Source of the DNA: Spirochaetaceae bacterium
Lineage (GTDB): Bacteria > Spirochaetota > Spirochaetia > Treponematales > Breznakiellaceae
Assembly (NCBI GenBank): GCA_031279965.1
Contig: JAITHM010000115.1
Location: forward strand, 1-5,686
DNA: 5,686 nucleotides
Direction of reading: 5' to 3'
This document shows, piece by piece, positions 1 to 5,432 of this stretch (position 1 is its first letter; each line of letters opens with the position of its first letter). Made by a program: the position numbers and the translations under genes. The notes below the pieces were generated by a model. The model saw nothing but the letters and a program-made list of their open reading frames with translations. It searched no databases and was not told where the DNA came from.

Positions 1-27
1 AGCACGGGGCATAATAACCTTTTTCAT
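1..27 (-). CDS. Start of an unidentified gene, cut by the left window edge
   Basis: Only the first nine codons are visible, reading MKKVIMPRA from an ATG at 27-25. The call rests on the signals in front of it: a strong Shine-Dalgarno (TAGGAGCT on the minus strand, 40-33) with seven bases between AGGAG and the ATG, and a near-perfect sigma-70 promoter upstream (81-86 / 58-63). The spacing of promoter, ribosome site and start is what a real gene start would show. Nine residues are too few to name a product. The gene is transcribed divergently from glgA. Confidence 0.65.
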
Positions 28-32
28 TTTGC

Positions 33-40
33 AGCTCCTA
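33..40 (-). promoter_or_regulatory. Ribosome binding site of the left-edge gene
   Basis: The minus strand reads TAGGAGCT, a close match to the anti-16S consensus, with seven bases between AGGAG and the ATG at 27-25. It is the best ribosome site in the window and the main support for calling the truncated gene. Confidence 0.65.
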
Positions 41-57
41 AAAAATAAATTTTCCAA

Positions 58-86
58 ATTATATTCTTTATGCTTAAATTAGTCAA
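58..86 (-). promoter_or_regulatory. Sigma-70 promoter of the left-edge gene
   Basis: On the minus strand, TTGACT (86-81, five of six consensus bases) is followed after exactly 17 bases by TATAAT (63-58, six of six). The predicted transcription start is near 51, giving a leader of about 24 bases that contains the Shine-Dalgarno. It is the strongest promoter match in the window and suggests high basal transcription of the off-window gene. Inferred from sequence match only. Confidence 0.65.
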
Positions 87-176
87 CTAGACGCTATGTA
101 TCATAATAATGTTCTCTGAGATTGAATTAGAAATCTAAAAGCTTGTGGCGCAATTAATCTAAAATATACACCGGTA

Positions 177-205
177 TTGACGATCAGCGTGGAGAGGGTT
201 ATTAT
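177..205 (+). promoter_or_regulatory. Sigma-70 promoter of glgA
   Basis: TTGACG (177-182) and TATTAT (200-205) are separated by 17 bases. The predicted transcription start is near 212, about 15 bases before the ATG at 227. The in-frame TTG at 215 would sit almost on the 5' end with no room for a ribosome site, so this promoter also supports the ATG start. A weaker second candidate is TTGTGG (143-148) with TATACA (165-170) at 16 bases. I see no convincing operator palindrome in the 28-226 divergent region. Confidence 0.5.
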
Positions 206-216
206 CAAAGAAACTT

Positions 217-221
217 GGGGG
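217..221 (+). promoter_or_regulatory. Ribosome binding site that decides the glgA start
   Basis: A run of five G lies five bases before the ATG at 227. It can pair with the CCUCC core only as a plain G run, so it is a moderate site. It lies inside the longer reading frame that would begin at TTG 215, so it favours the ATG. The same G-run arrangement precedes the lipoprotein gene at 5433. Confidence 0.45.
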
Positions 222-226
222 TTTGC

Positions 227-1828
227 ATGAAAATTTTAATGGCTACGAGTGAGGCAGTTCCTTTCGCTAAAACTGGAGGATTGGCAGATGCAGTGTCAGC
301 ACTCTCGCTTGCCCTTGCAAAACTTGGTCATGAGGTTAAGATTGTCCTTCCTCGCTATTATGCGATAAGTAAAGAGAAATTAACTCTGCTTAAAGGAGAA
401 CTTGGAGTACCTGTCGGTGGGTTTGAAGAATGGTGTGCTGTTTACAAAACAACGCTTCCCGGTTCAGATGTAAAAAATCCTATTGAAACTTATTTTATTG
501 ATCATGAAATATTTTTTGGCCGGGACGGTGTTTATGGTACGCCGTTTGAACCTGATTTTATCGATAATCCGCGCCGGTTTACCTTTCTTTCGCGGGCTGT
601 TTTTCAGCTTTGTCATAAAATAAACTGGTTCCCCAATGTGCTTCACAGCCATGACTGGCCTACCGCGCTTGTACCGGTTTACCTTAAATATGCGCTTCGC
701 AACGGCCCCTTTGAAAAAACAGTTTCAATCCTCACCATTCATAATTTAGGATATCAAGGTGTTTATCATAAAGACAATTTTCATTATACCGGACTTGGCT
801 GGAATGTTTATTATGAAGGCGGCTTTGAAGATTGGAATATGATGAATATGCTTAAAGCAGGAATTTACAGTGCAGACCGGCTCAATACCGTCTCAGAAAC
901 ATACTGCGCGGAAACAATGATGCAGGAGCACGGCTTTCGGCTGGACGGCCCGCTTCGTTACCGCAACGCCGATTATCGCGGTATTCTCAATGGTGTTGAT
1001 ACCGACGTATGGAATCCTGCCAAAGACAATTATATTCCTAAACAGTATTCTGTTGATGATTTAAGCGGCAAGGCGGCAGCAAAAGCTGAACTTCAAAAAT
1101 CTTTTGGATTACAAATTAACCCTGATGTCCCTGTCATTGGCATGATTACACGGCTTACCGGACAGAAAGGGGTTGGTGAAGTTTTCGGTCCTGGCTATGG
1201 TTCCGCCTTTTCAATGTGCCGTGACATGAAGCTTGATTTTATTGTGCTTGGCTCGGGGGAAGCCTGGTGCGAACATGAACTGCGCGGACTCTCATCGCGG
1301 CTTTCAAATTTCCGTGCAATTATTGGTTATAGCGAAAGTATAAGTCATCTTATTGAAGCAGGAAGTGATTTCTTTTTAATGCCTTCGCGTTATGAACCCT
1401 GTGGACTCAATCAGATGTATTCGCTGTTATACGGCACTCCGCCCATCGTACGACGGACAGGCGGCCTTGTTGATACTGTAACCAACTTTAACGAAGAGAC
1501 TGGCGAGGGAACTGGTTTTATGTTTGATGATCTTACCCCGCACGCTGTTTATAACACGGTTGGCTGGGCGCTCTGGGCTTATTACAATAGACCGAAAGAA
1601 ATTGCCGCAATGCGCAAGCGCGGTATGAAACAAGATTTTTCGTGGGCATATTCTGCAAAAAAATATCTTGATATGTACAACGATGCTGGCGCAAAGGAAG
1701 GCAGTGCGGCACCGCGCAAACAAATTAAAGCCGCCCAACCAGAAACGTCCAAAATAACAACGAAGCAGGCATCTCCGCCTGAATCATCCGCGAAGCCTTC
1801 CACACGCCGGCAGAAGGGACGTAATTGA
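227..1828 (+). CDS. glgA: Glycogen synthase (ADP-glucose, GT5 family)
   Basis: Transfers glucose from ADP-glucose to the non-reducing end of alpha-1,4-glucan in the cytoplasm, the chain-elongation step of bacterial glycogen synthesis. The 533-residue product shows the GT-B fold landmarks in order: KTGGLAD at residues 15-21 (ADP-glucose-binding Lys15), HSHDW at 140-144, TIHNLGYQG near 170, NGVD at 255-258, RLTGQKG at 309-315 (Arg and Lys that contact the nucleotide sugar in the family) and SRYEPCGLNQMY at 387-398 with Glu390 and Cys392, followed by RRTGG at 409-413. The ATG at 227 gives the canonical start MKILMATSEAVPFAK; an in-frame TTG at 215 lacks a ribosome site. Escherichia coli GlgA is about 477 residues; the extra length is a basic, Ser/Pro/Ala-rich tail from about residue 487. 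No other glycogen gene is visible. The stop overlaps the next gene by four bases. Confidence 0.96.
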   Translation: MKILMATSEAVPFAKTGGLADAVSALSLALAKLGHEVKIVLPRYYAISKEKLTLLKGELGVPVGGFEEWCAVYKTTLPGSDVKNPIETYFIDHEIFFGRDGVYGTPFEPDFIDNPRRFTFLSRAVFQLCHKINWFPNVLHSHDWPTALVPVYLKYALRNGPFEKTVSILTIHNLGYQGVYHKDNFHYTGLGWNVYYEGGFEDWNMMNMLKAGIYSADRLNTVSETYCAETMMQEHGFRLDGPLRYRNADYRGILNGVDTDVWNPAKDNYIPKQYSVDDLSGKAAAKAELQKSFGLQINPDVPVIGMITRLTGQKGVGEVFGPGYGSAFSMCRDMKLDFIVLGSGEAWCEHELRGLSSRLSNFRAIIGYSESISHLIEAGSDFFLMPSRYEPCGLNQMYSLLYGTPPIVRRTGGLVDTVTNFNEETGEGTGFMFDDLTPHAVYNTVGWALWAYYNRPKEIAAMRKRGMKQDFSWAYSAKKYLDMYNDAGAKEGSAAPRKQIKAAQPETSKITTKQASPPESSAKPSTRRQKGRN

Positions 1829-3129
1829 GGGGAAAAACTGCACGACTCGGTGTAGTTTGTTGTGCTGCTGTCTGCTTCATCGTTGTTTTTGCTTCTTGTG
1901 CGACCTACTCATTTGACAAACTCGACAGAACGGTAGCCGCTGGGCATTATGAAACTGCGCTTCAAACTATCGAAAAAGACAAGAAAAAGATCTACAAGAA
2001 TGACGCAGTACGCTATTATCTTGATACAGGGATGATAGCGCATTATGCCTCTGAATATAAAACATCAAGTTCTTTTCTTGAAAACGGTGACAGAGCTATT
2101 GAAGATGCATTTACCAAAAGTATAACGGAAAGCATCTCGTCATATATTGTAAATGATACGCGCAAAGAATATGCCGGCGAAGATTATGAAAATTTATATC
2201 TTAATATTTTTAATGCGCTGAATTATTATCATGAAGACAACTTTGAAGCTGCAATGATTGAGATGCGACGGCTTGACCAAAAATTACGCAATTTAAGCCT
2301 GCGCTACAATGTTATTGAGGCAAAACTTGCCAAAGAAAACAAGAATGCGGCAAAGGCGGCACAGGTAACTGTTGAATTTTCGAACAGTGCTTTGGCACGG
2401 TATCTTGGCATGCTTTTTTACCGGATGAACAATCAGTATGACAATGTACGTATTGATTATAATTGGCTTAAGCGGGCATTCACTGAACAAAAAAATATTT
2501 ATTCACATCCAATACCTGCAACAATTAAAGACGAACTTGAAATTCCTGACGGAATGGCAAGGCTTAATATACTTGCATTTTCCGGCTTATCACCGCTTAA
2601 AACTGAAGAAACAAGCAGAATACCCTTAATACCAAGCGGCAACTGGATTAAAATAGCGCTTCCGCAGATGATCCGGCGTCCCTCCGATGTCGGCGCTATT
2701 GAACTTGTAGTTAACGATTCAGATACAATTCGGCTTGAACTTCTTGAAGATATTCAGAATGTTGCGATTGAAACCTTTAAAAAACATAAGGGCATTATTG
2801 AAGCAAAATCAATACTGCGCGCTACGGTAAAAGGAAGCGCGGCGGCAGGATTTTCAATTGCGGGAGAGACAAAAAATGACGCGCTTTTAAGCCTTATTGG
2901 AATAGGACTACAGATTTTTGCTGAAGCAAGTGAACGGGCTGATGTGCGAATTTCGCGTTATTTTCCTGCACGGGCTTTTGTTGCCGGAGTCAACCTAAAA
3001 CCAGGAAGCTATAACTTTTCGATAAAATACTACAGCACAGCAGGACATATTATTGCATCGTTTCCTTACCGTAATTTTCAGCTTAAAAGCGGCGCGCTCA
3101 ATCTTATTGAAACATGCTTTTTACATTAA
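1825..3129 (+). CDS. COG3014-like lipoprotein of unknown function
   Basis: A 434-residue predicted envelope lipoprotein. The N-terminus has a basic stretch (R2, K4, R7), a hydrophobic core at about 8-23 and a lipobox ending F-A-S-C with Cys25 as the lipidation site; Phe at -3 is accepted in spirochaete lipoboxes but unusual in Escherichia coli. The body resembles the uncharacterised COG3014 family as I remember it: YYLDTGMIAHYASEY (64-78), FTKSITESIS (96-105), a NIFNALNYY helix (127-135) and IEMRRL (145-150), a TPR-like helical N-terminal half; then IALPQMIRRPSDVGA (277-291) and a C-terminal region ending in a beta-rich LKPGSYNF segment (391-398). It starts with TTG overlapping the glgA stop (TTGA); AAGGGA at 1814-1819 is a fair ribosome site. 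The overlap suggests translational coupling with glgA. No biochemical function is known to me, and a link to glycogen is only positional. Confidence 0.85.
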   Translation: MRGKTARLGVVCCAAVCFIVVFASCATYSFDKLDRTVAAGHYETALQTIEKDKKKIYKNDAVRYYLDTGMIAHYASEYKTSSSFLENGDRAIEDAFTKSITESISSYIVNDTRKEYAGEDYENLYLNIFNALNYYHEDNFEAAMIEMRRLDQKLRNLSLRYNVIEAKLAKENKNAAKAAQVTVEFSNSALARYLGMLFYRMNNQYDNVRIDYNWLKRAFTEQKNIYSHPIPATIKDELEIPDGMARLNILAFSGLSPLKTEETSRIPLIPSGNWIKIALPQMIRRPSDVGAIELVVNDSDTIRLELLEDIQNVAIETFKKHKGIIEAKSILRATVKGSAAAGFSIAGETKNDALLSLIGIGLQIFAEASERADVRISRYFPARAFVAGVNLKPGSYNFSIKYYSTAGHIIASFPYRNFQLKSGALNLIETCFLH

Positions 3130-3175
3130 CCTTGTTTGGCAGCTCATCTGCAGCACTTATTACCGCGTAAGTCTA

Positions 3176-4102
3176 TTACTCATTTTCAAAACCCAGCAAG
3201 ATTATTTCACGTTCCAGTGTAATGCCAAGTCTATGTGCAGCTTCTTCTTCAACAAGTCTTATCAATGAATAAATGTCAGTGGCGGCGGCATTACCGATGT
3301 TGATGATAAAGTTGCCATGCCAGGGGGCAATTTGCGCACCGCCAATCTGCCGGCCACGAAGTCCAAGCTCTTCAATAATTTTTCCGGTCGGCCTTCCCCA
3401 CGACCGGTTGTTTTTAAAAACTGACCCGGCCGAGGGCCAGGTAAAATGTCCTTTCGCTTTCCGGTCGGCACGATATTCTTTCATGGTTTTATATATCAGC
3501 GCCCGTTCCTTCGGATGTACGTTAAGCCGCGCCTCAAGTATCACAACGGAGCGTTTTTGAAATGGGCTTTGTTTGTATGCATAGTCTTCTGCTTTGAAAG
3601 GCACCGCCGTTTGTCTGCCGGCCTCGTCAAGAATGATCACTTCGCCAAGTACATCAGAAACTGATGTATCGTAACAACGCGCGTTCATCCAAATTGCGCC
3701 GCCTATAGTGCCAGGGAGACCGGCAAGAAATTCAACACCACTTTGACCGCGCTGCGCCGCGTAGTCGGCAATATCGTCACTCTTCATGCCTGCCTTTACT
3801 ACAAGTTCTGTTTTATCGTCGTGTTGTTCGAGCAAACAACCTGTATAATCTGTTGTGTCAAGAACAACACCTCGAAAGCCGCTGTCAGCAGCAAGAATAT
3901 TCGCGCCGCCACCCAATACAAAGAGAGGTTTTGATTCAAGCTGCGCCTGCCGGGCCGAATAAAGCGCCTGTTCAATAAACAGGCTGGCAACTGTCTCTTG
4001 AGGCCGAAAGTAAAAATCTGCCGGACCACCCACGCGGAAAGTTGTATGACGGGCAAGTACTTCGTTGCTACAAAAAATCGTATTTCCCGTAGTCATAACC
4101 AT
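3176..4102 (-). CDS. murB: UDP-N-acetylenolpyruvoylglucosamine reductase (MurB)
   Basis: Reduces UDP-GlcNAc-enolpyruvate to UDP-N-acetylmuramate with NADPH and FAD, the second committed step of cytoplasmic peptidoglycan precursor synthesis. Numbered from the ATG at 4102 (308 residues): TTFRVGGPADF at 20-30; the FAD-binding GGGANIL at 64-70; GLPGTIGGAIWMNA at 128-141; YKQSPF at 176-181; PSAGSVFKN at 223-231 with Ser227 as the expected catalytic serine; GLRGRQIGGAQI at 247-258; and LEREI near 296-300, carrying the conserved C-terminal Glu. All expected regions are present and the length is normal. The start is uncertain: ATG at 4102 or 4096, both without a clear Shine-Dalgarno; an upstream TTG at 4147 would add residues unlike the family. 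It overlaps the end of maf by 35 bases, so translation probably depends on ribosomes finishing maf. The C-terminal end faces the COG3014 gene. Confidence 0.95.
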   Translation of the reverse strand: MVMTTGNTIFCSNEVLARHTTFRVGGPADFYFRPQETVASLFIEQALYSARQAQLESKPLFVLGGGANILAADSGFRGVVLDTTDYTGCLLEQHDDKTELVVKAGMKSDDIADYAAQRGQSGVEFLAGLPGTIGGAIWMNARCYDTSVSDVLGEVIILDEAGRQTAVPFKAEDYAYKQSPFQKRSVVILEARLNVHPKERALIYKTMKEYRADRKAKGHFTWPSAGSVFKNNRSWGRPTGKIIEELGLRGRQIGGAQIAPWHGNFIINIGNAAATDIYSLIRLVEEEAAHRLGITLEREIILLGFENE

Positions 4103-4667
4103 TTTCAATAAGCATACGATAGAATAATCTGAGAGGCAGGCCAACAACCGCGGTAAAAGAACCTTCTATTTTTGTAACAAAACACCCGGCAAGTCCCTGG
4201 ATTTTATAGGAGCCGGCGGCTCCCTGCCATTCTCCGGTATCAAGATACCAATCAAGTTCTGCCGGAAGTATTTCGGCAAAATATACCGTCGTAGATGCTG
4301 TTCTACAGTCAATCTGGCGGGTTTTACCGCAGAAGAGGGCGCATGCGGTTATCACCTCGTGAGTACGGCCTGAAAGCTGCTTAAGAGTCGTCTCTGCTTC
4401 CTCGCGGGTGGAACTTTTCCCCAACGCCTTTCCATCAAGCGAAATAAGAGTATCTGCGCCGAATACCCACTGTGGAATTTTACCGTTAAGTTGTTCAATA
4501 ATTTTTTCTACTTTTTTTATTGCCATACTACGGGCAAATTCATCGGGTGGAGTGCTTTCATTATAAGCTTCGTTAACAAGCGGCGGCATGATTTTAAATG
4601 GTAAACCAAGCATTTTAAAGTACTTCTGCCTGCGAAGAGATCCCGATGCTAAAATAATTGATTCCAC
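4068..4667 (-). CDS. maf: Maf/YhdE-like nucleoside triphosphate pyrophosphatase
   Basis: Maf proteins hydrolyse non-canonical or selected nucleoside triphosphates to the monophosphate and pyrophosphate, and some influence septum formation. Numbered from the GTG at 4667 (199 residues): ILASGSLRR at 5-13 (the SxSxRR nucleotide-binding loop), FGADT at 69-73 with Asp72 as the likely catalytic acid, GKALGK at 79-84, LSGRTHEVIT at 98-107, Y-K-I-Q-G at 154-158 and IEGSFTAVVGLP at 167-178. The GSYKIQG and VVGLP signatures resemble the dTTP/UTP-specific YhdE type more than the YceF m7GTP type; subtype is inference. I chose GTG 4667 over the in-frame GTG 4688 because GGAG (minus strand, 4680-4677) sits nine bases before it, the promoter puts the transcript start near 4683, and family members begin just before the ILASGS motif. 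First gene of a pair with murB. Confidence 0.93.
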   Translation of the reverse strand: MESIILASGSLRRQKYFKMLGLPFKIMPPLVNEAYNESTPPDEFARSMAIKKVEKIIEQLNGKIPQWVFGADTLISLDGKALGKSSTREEAETTLKQLSGRTHEVITACALFCGKTRQIDCRTASTTVYFAEILPAELDWYLDTGEWQGAAGSYKIQGLAGCFVTKIEGSFTAVVGLPLRLFYRMLIENGYDYGKYDFL

Positions 4668-4676
4668 GTCACTAAA

Positions 4677-4680
4677 CTCC
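4677..4680 (-). promoter_or_regulatory. Ribosome binding site that decides the maf start
   Basis: GGAG on the minus strand lies nine bases upstream of the GTG at 4667-4665. It falls inside the longer frame that would begin at GTG 4688, which itself has no ribosome site, so it favours the shorter 199-residue protein. Confidence 0.6.
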
Positions 4681-4689
4681 GTTGTCACC

Positions 4690-4719
4690 AGTATACATCA
4701 TAAAAGTAAAAAACGGCAA
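4690..4719 (-). promoter_or_regulatory. Sigma-70 promoter of maf-murB
   Basis: On the minus strand, TTGCCG (4719-4714, four of six) and TATACT (4695-4690, five of six) are separated by 18 bases. The transcript is predicted to begin near 4683, giving a leader of about 16 bases before the GTG at 4667. A start at GTG 4688 would lie upstream of the transcript. No separate murB promoter is evident, so the two genes are probably co-transcribed. Confidence 0.5.
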
Positions 4720-4788
4720 TCATCTCTATCTACACGGAGCAGGCAAATTCGCCCAAGTATAGATGGGACTTGTTCTAACTTTAGGTAC

Positions 4789-4818
4789 TTTTCAGTGAAA
4801 CACAAAAATCAGTATCAT
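4789..4818 (+). promoter_or_regulatory. Possible promoter of the META-domain lipoprotein gene
   Basis: TTTTCA (4789-4794, four of six) and TATCAT (4813-4818, five of six) are 18 bases apart. The predicted transcript start near 4825 leaves a leader of about 15 bases, the same short-leader layout as glgA and maf. The -35 element is weak, so this is a tentative call. Confidence 0.35.
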
Positions 4819-4826
4819 CATTTTGT

Positions 4827-4830
4827 GGAG
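4827..4830 (+). promoter_or_regulatory. Ribosome binding site of the META-domain gene
   Basis: GGAG lies nine bases before the ATG at 4840, the same spacing as at maf. It selects this ATG over the out-of-frame ATG at 4833, which is only two bases away. Confidence 0.6.
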
Positions 4831-4839
4831 AAATGCTAA

Positions 4840-5283
4840 ATGAAGTTTGTTGCATCTATTTTTATGATACTGTGCGCCTTTTCAGGATGCGCTACGGGAG
4901 GGGCGGCTTTTGACGGCGTTGATTGGCAGCTTGTTGAAGTAAAAACCTCAAAAACGCCGGCTGTCATTCTTGACAGAGATCTGTTAACCGCCAATGGAAT
5001 GGGCGATTTTTTCAGTCTGAGGTTTGAAACTACGGGACTTTTCGGCAAAGCGGCGCCTAACCGTTATTTTGGCGATTGTACGTGGGAGGCAACAGGCGGC
5101 CTTTCCCTGGGGAACATCGGTTCAACAAAAATGCTCGCATTTCGTGAGCCGGACGGTCTTAACGAGAACGGTTATTTCGAATATCTTAACCAGATGAATC
5201 ACTGGGCATTGAAAAACGGCCGTCTTGAACTTTCAGGTGGAACCGGCAATGACCGCATCGTTATGATTTTTAGGAAGCGCTGA
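4840..5283 (+). CDS. META-domain (HslJ-like) lipoprotein
   Basis: A 147-residue predicted lipoprotein. The signal peptide has Lys2, a hydrophobic core at about 3-15 and the lipobox F-S-G-C with Cys17 lipidated. The mature part resembles the META/DUF306 fold known from HslJ: a W-Q-L segment at 29-31, a strand with F62, GKAAPNRYFGDC at 69-80 in place of the usual G-x-x-GCNxYxG turn, LGNIGSTKMLA at 90-100 where the family has its T-x-M-A motif, then YLNQMNHWALKNGRLEL at 115-131 and a final hydrophobic strand. In Escherichia coli HslJ is tied to novobiocin resistance and heat-shock induction; the biochemical role is unknown, and nothing here extends it. The usual motif cysteine is replaced by Pro73. 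Ribosome site GGAG at 4827-4830. It is divergent from maf and followed at 149 bases by another lipoprotein gene. Confidence 0.82.
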   Translation: MKFVASIFMILCAFSGCATGGAAFDGVDWQLVEVKTSKTPAVILDRDLLTANGMGDFFSLRFETTGLFGKAAPNRYFGDCTWEATGGLSLGNIGSTKMLAFREPDGLNENGYFEYLNQMNHWALKNGRLELSGGTGNDRIVMIFRKR

Positions 5284-5303
5284 TGAACAAATGTTCTGCC
5301 TAA
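5283..5303 (+). other. Six-codon mini-ORF overlapping the META gene stop
   Basis: ATG at 5283 shares one base with the TGA stop of the META gene (TGATG) and encodes MNKCSA before TAA at 5301-5303. It has a good ribosome site, AGGAAG at 5272-5277, five bases upstream. Its frame is the same as that of the lipoprotein gene starting at 5433, and the TAA is the only stop between them. It may be a leader peptide, the remnant of an interrupted longer start, or chance. Nothing in the peptide points to a regulator. Confidence 0.25.
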
Positions 5304-5423
5304 AACATTGTGTTCTACTGGGGCAGTGTAGGTTATTTTACAGTGACAATGGCGGCCAGCCGGATATGCTTCAAGAAGTGGTTCTGCCCCTCTTGTAATG
5401 CTTACCCGGTATCTGCCGATAAT

Positions 5424-5428
5424 GGGGG
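5424..5428 (+). promoter_or_regulatory. Ribosome binding site of the right-edge lipoprotein gene
   Basis: Five G residues lie four bases before the ATG at 5433, similar to the G run in front of glgA. The spacing is short but usable. Other in-frame starts (GTG 5310, GTG 5343, ATG 5349) have no comparable site. Confidence 0.4.
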
Positions 5429-5432
5429 TATA

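Noticed and set aside
1..27. Naming the left-edge gene from its first residues, for instance as a lipoyl-domain acyltransferase because of VIMP
   Set aside because: Nine residues cannot support any family assignment.
1427..1803. Minus-strand open frames within the 3' half of glgA
   Set aside because: They are antisense to conserved GT5 motifs, lack ribosome sites I can recognise and show no protein features of their own.
3130..3175. Possible bidirectional terminator between the convergent COG3014-like gene and murB (ACTTA...TAAGT and GCAG...CTGC inverted repeats)
   Set aside because: Stems are only four to five base pairs and neither strand has a following T run, so no intrinsic terminator is supported.
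3273..3664. Plus-strand open frames inside murB (95 and 72 residues)
   Set aside because: They lie opposite a clearly conserved gene, have no recognisable domains and mirror its codon pattern.
4588..4839. Plus-strand 83-codon frame ending at the META gene start
   Set aside because: Half of it is antisense to maf, the rest spans the promoter region, and the composition is not protein-like; it ends at 4839 by chance.
5291..5310. Hairpin AATGTT/AACATT just after the META gene as a terminator
   Set aside because: A six-pair AT-rich stem with no T tract downstream is too weak.
5349..5432. N-terminal extension of the right-edge lipoprotein with a C-x2-C zinc-like motif
   Set aside because: No ribosome site precedes ATG 5349, and the extension would bury the signal peptide; the CPSC pair alone is not evidence of a zinc site.
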